From Saccoglossus kowalevskii (lineage: Eukaryota; Hemichordata; Enteropneusta; Harrimaniidae), in contig NW_003107618.1 in NCBI RefSeq assembly GCF_000003605.2, positions 6,458-18,763 of the forward strand: a stretch of 12,306 nt of DNA, written 5' to 3'. Below the pieces are notes generated by a model. That model saw only the letters and a list, made by a program, of their open reading frames with translations, searched no databases and was not told where the DNA came from. Both the position numbers and the translations under genes were made by a program. Positions 9,870 to 12,306 of the stretch are shown in pieces. Positions within the stretch are counted from its first letter, which is position 1. Every line of letters starts with the position of its first letter.

Positions 9870-11090
9870 TTAAGAGTGTATTTCATTGAAAGGAACCCGT
9901 GAGTTAGACTTCAATTTGTAGGTCGTTTCAGTTGTGCTCGAACTTCGTGTGGTGGTACAAGTGGTGACAGATGTCATCATGTAATCCTGCTGTTTGTCCT
10001 TCTCGTGACAATTGTCGCAGCATCCAAGAGTGTTGATAAACGCCCGTCTGTATTGTTTGTTCAATATTCCATAAACAATGGGATTCACTGAGGAATTCAC
10101 CATCGGCAGCCACCGAGCCAGCTCTTCCCATGCCTGGGGCATAATGATTACACTGTTAGGATGTGTTGTGTTGTATAAGTACCCGATGATCAGATCTAAA
10201 TGATACGGCAATAGGCAAACGAATAACACACCCGCCGTCACCGCTAACATAACCACTATCTGCCGTTGTTGATGAAGCCTCTGTTTCAAATCATGGGCAC
10301 TAACTGAATATCTCCGCACACTTTTTTGCAGCTCTCTTGTCGTTAACACATTGAGCACAATAATTATTGTGATTACTAAAACGAATGCAATTATCGGCGT
10401 CAAACTGTGTAATATGCCATCAAGTGGTGTCCAGACGCCGGCGAAGCAATTGGAATACGACATCTGTAGAGAAATTGTCTCGTTACTTTTCGGCCATATA
10501 ATACATACAGTGTACCACTTAATATAAAATTTGAAGATCGGAGCGGAGAACACAAGGCCAACAATCCATGTAAGTAAAATAAGTACGAATGTGCGAGACT
10601 TAGAACTAATTCTCTCATAAGTAAACGGTTTACAAATTGCCATGTATCGTTCGAAGGTCACCAACACGATGTTAAACTCAGAGACGAAGAGACAAATATC
10701 TAGAGCAATGTTCACAATAAAACATCCAACCGGTCCTAGGAAACTTTTATCGTGTACGACATCAGTTGACAACGGTTCACCGACCTGCACTATATAGTAT
10801 AAGCTTAGAAACATACAGTCTACGATGGCTTGGTTCGATAGATACATATTAGTCAGTGTACGCATGGCTGACACTTTGAATACTACGTAGAGAAACAGAC
10901 AGTTGAGTATGATACCAAACGGACATGTAATCGTAGCTGGAATGATACGGGTTAGCAATATATGCTCGGAATCGTAGAGAAACTCTGGTGTACCTGGTGC
11001 TGTGTAGATATCCGTGAGATTTTTACTTCGTGCATCGATGACACACTGGTTAGTGTCGATCAGATCATTATAATCGCTGCTGGTATTCAT
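9870..11090 (-). CDS. Class A (rhodopsin-like) peptide-type GPCR, 406 aa, complete in one exon
   Basis: This is a plasma-membrane seven-helix receptor expected to couple an extracellular, probably peptide, ligand to G proteins. Approximate helices are TM1 44-71, TM2 81-103, TM3 120-150, TM4 166-186, TM5 222-250, TM6 277-304, TM7 318-340 and H8 342-355. Class A landmarks seen are N63 (1.50), D91 (2.50), C123 (3.25), S137 (3.39), E147-R148-Y149, W175 (4.50), P232 (5.50), C292-x-x-P295 and N336-P-I-V-Y340. There are N-glycosylation sequons at N2, N24, N203 and N307. The short third loop has an RRxS motif (259-262), C357/C358 are possible palmitoylation sites, and 14 of residues 373-390 are Ser/Thr. 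ERY, D131 at 3.33 and P-Y-H-x-D in TM6 suggest the ghrelin/motilin/neuromedin-U/TRH receptor branch, but the ligand is unknown. Oddities are L294/L293 where W6.48 is expected, E138 at 3.40 and I240 at 5.58. The ATG at 11090 is the first after an in-frame TGA, has A at -3, and the stop is TAA. Confidence 0.95.
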   Translation of the reverse strand: MNTSSDYNDLIDTNQCVIDARSKNLTDIYTAPGTPEFLYDSEHILLTRIIPATITCPFGIILNCLFLYVVFKVSAMRTLTNMYLSNQAIVDCMFLSLYYIVQVGEPLSTDVVHDKSFLGPVGCFIVNIALDICLFVSEFNIVLVTFERYMAICKPFTYERISSKSRTFVLILLTWIVGLVFSAPIFKFYIKWYTVCIIWPKSNETISLQMSYSNCFAGVWTPLDGILHSLTPIIAFVLVITIIIVLNVLTTRELQKSVRRYSVSAHDLKQRLHQQRQIVVMLAVTAGVLFVCLLPYHLDLIIGYLYNTTHPNSVIIMPQAWEELARWLPMVNSSVNPIVYGILNKQYRRAFINTLGCCDNCHEKDKQQDYMMTSVTTCTTTRSSSTTETTYKLKSNSRVPFNEIHS

Positions 11091-11136
11091 TGTCTTTCAC
11101 ATATGATGACCCGAATGGTTATACTGCTGATTTTAT
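11091..11136 (-). other. Probable 5'-UTR part of the receptor exon, bounded by a splice acceptor
   Basis: Read on the minus strand, a pyrimidine-rich tract ends in TATCCTAG at 11137, directly before this 46-base stretch and the receptor ATG. A branch-point-like CTCAT lies about 23 bases before the AG. The in-frame TGA at 11097-11099 means that no coding sequence can be spliced in through this acceptor in the receptor frame, so an upstream exon would be untranslated. The acceptor is judged by eye and not supported by a transcript. Confidence 0.4.
11097..11102 (-). promoter_or_regulatory. Minimal start-stop upstream ORF (ATG-TGA) before the receptor start
   Basis: On the minus strand the sequence reads ATG TGA AAG ACA ATG. 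The first ATG is followed at once by a stop, in the same frame as and 12 bases ahead of the receptor ATG. Start-stop elements are known in other eukaryotes to hold ribosomes at the start site and lower translation of the main frame. Its -3 base is C, a weak Kozak context, so leaky scanning to the receptor ATG (A at -3) is likely. Whether it is transcribed depends on the 5' end of the mRNA. Confidence 0.5.
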
Positions 11137-11306
11137 CTAGGATAGACAAGAAACAGAAATGAGCAAGTACATATACTGGGTGAGACAACGCGATAACACG
11201 GACCGAGCATAACATAACATTTCACGTATAACTGACCGACGCCGTTATATGAACACAGTAACAGAGTGAAAGTCAAGAGTCGTGACTGAGTTTGTCGCCC
11301 ACCTAC
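11137..11306 (-). other. Candidate 5'-UTR intron of the receptor gene (170 bases)
   Basis: A donor-like ATAG|GTAGGT on the minus strand (exon end 11307, GT at 11306-11305) pairs with the pyrimidine-rich acceptor ending at 11137. The resulting 170-base intron would join an untranslated first exon to the coding exon. Other upstream donors are possible and the transcription start is not visible. This is inference from splice consensus only. Confidence 0.25.
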
Positions 11307-11307
11307 C

Positions 11308-12306
11308 TATACAGCGCCCTCAGATATCACGCATAATGACAATTATGCCTAACAACAGGGATGCGTTTAAATCAACGCGAAACGCAGCATGCATATGACA
11401 GTTTTATGCTCCCCGATATATGTGAACCATCTGCGTTTAGTTGTTCTACTACAAACATTCACAAGGCAATGAAACCTTAAACATATTATTTTAAGTTGTT
11501 TTTCGTGATTATCTTTCCGCCACCCAACGGCACAGCTTATAGTGAATGTAGTTTCCGTTTCCAAATAAAAGTGTGAAGTTGCATCAACTGAAAAGAAGAA
11601 TGATAATCTACCTGCATCTATGTATGTTATATTTAACAATCTATAAGTAAGGAGTTTTAATGAATATACCAAATATATTAGTAAATTTATAATTATGCTT
11701 GTGACATCTTTATTAAGCGTGGAACGCGTGTAATGTTGTGAAAACAACCGCCTGATGGCGCTTTGTTAACTACAGTCGGCAGTAATGGCATTTACCATAT
11801 CACCATATGACCGCATAGATTGATTGGCCTTGTATAATGTTTCCAAAGCCTAGCTCACCACCATTTTAATTTTTATATAATTTGCATTAGAATATTAAGC
11901 ACTGCAAAACAAATGTCATGATTCACTGGTTACATTGATGTCCGCTATCTAGTGTTTCAATGTTGTGTCTTGTCCTTAGTCCAAAACAGGCCGCAAACTT
12001 AGAAAGCATATAATTGTTGTTCAGCATTTACTAGGACAAATACTCTTTTTTCGTTCCAAACAGTGTCCGCTAATAGGTTTCTTTGATTTCAAAATTGTTG
12101 TGTACTAGGTAAGTACTCTTTCTTTTATTTCATAATATAACATAATATTTTTTTTTACAATCTTACTCACACAAACACATTGACGCATATTCACAAAGTT
12201 ATCATAATACAATATATTACAGCTTTGTTATTTACGACCTTCAGGCTCTTTTAATAATATTTACCCAATTGCCGTTAATAAGAATGCGAACTTTAAAACA
12301 TATATC
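11308..12306. other. Upstream flank of the receptor gene, no coding gene seen
   Basis: A minus frame at 11367-11747 starts at TTG and has no Met until seven residues before its stop, so it is not a plausible gene as it stands. Inside it a strong acceptor-like TTCTTCTTTTCAG (exon edge 11587) could begin an untranslated receptor exon. A 7-bp inverted repeat (GCATAAT/ATTATGC) lies at 11331-11348. Beyond 11760 the DNA is AT-rich with a T-run near 12149. The receptor's transcription start is not identifiable. Confidence 0.45.

Noticed and set aside
9928-11162. Short frames overlapping the receptor on both strands (9928-10131, 10400-10618, 10962-11162)
   Set aside because: They are shadows of the receptor reading frame. 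The receptor frame has a full set of class A landmarks.
11331-11348. 7-bp inverted repeat GCATAAT/ATTATGC upstream of the receptor
   Set aside because: Several such short repeats are expected by chance in a window of this size.
11367-11747. 126-codon minus-strand frame upstream of the receptor
   Set aside because: It starts at TTG, has no Met until near the end, shows no domain and contains internal splice-like sites. A frame this long is possible by chance in this much AT-rich sequence.

Overview
This window looks like nuclear DNA from an animal, most likely a marine invertebrate. It is AT-rich with long non-coding stretches, simple repeats and GT/AG splice-like signals. It has no operon-like gene packing and no Shine-Dalgarno-led genes. 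The only protein gene I can support is an intron-free seven-transmembrane receptor ORF on the minus strand. The ERY motif, acidic residue 3.33 and the P-Y-H-x-D stretch in TM6 place it near the ghrelin/motilin/neuromedin-U/TRH receptor branch. The phylum is a guess; lineage-specific expansions of such receptors are common in hemichordates, echinoderms, amphioxus and molluscs.

Layout. At 1-630 there is a TA run and what looks like an old dispersed repeat ending in a CA/CG tract. At 1190-1507 a GC-richer island with an 83-codon open frame ends in a TTAAT-type simple repeat, possibly a retroposon or exon remnant. From 1508 to 4504 the DNA is mostly AT-rich and non-coding, with one possible 3' terminal exon (4165-about 4385). 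A 232-bp ATAA microsatellite lies at 4505-4736 and is followed by a patch of recurring short motifs. Between 6190 and 7005 there is a cluster of regulatory-looking sites (GTCA half-sites, E-box, CCAAT, perfect CRE, ACGT palindromes) and one exon-like segment. A MITE-like element with 19-bp terminal inverted repeats lies at 8007-8118. A CpG-rich patch at 9427-9720 with NRF1- and YY1-like sites looks like a TATA-less promoter.

The receptor occupies 9870-11090 (minus). Its start is fixed by an in-frame stop 9 bases upstream. That stop forms a minimal start-stop uORF (ATG-TGA) inside a probable short 5'-UTR exon with a good splice acceptor at 11137. Downstream of the receptor, and on the same strand, the CpG-rich patch followed by a strong splice donor suggests that a second transcript begins less than 200 bp beyond the receptor stop codon.

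I found no multi-gene system, CRISPR array, tRNA, rRNA or intact transposase or reverse transcriptase. The most interesting points are the receptor's altered activation switches, its start-stop uORF, the promoter-like patch next to it, and the MITE-like element.
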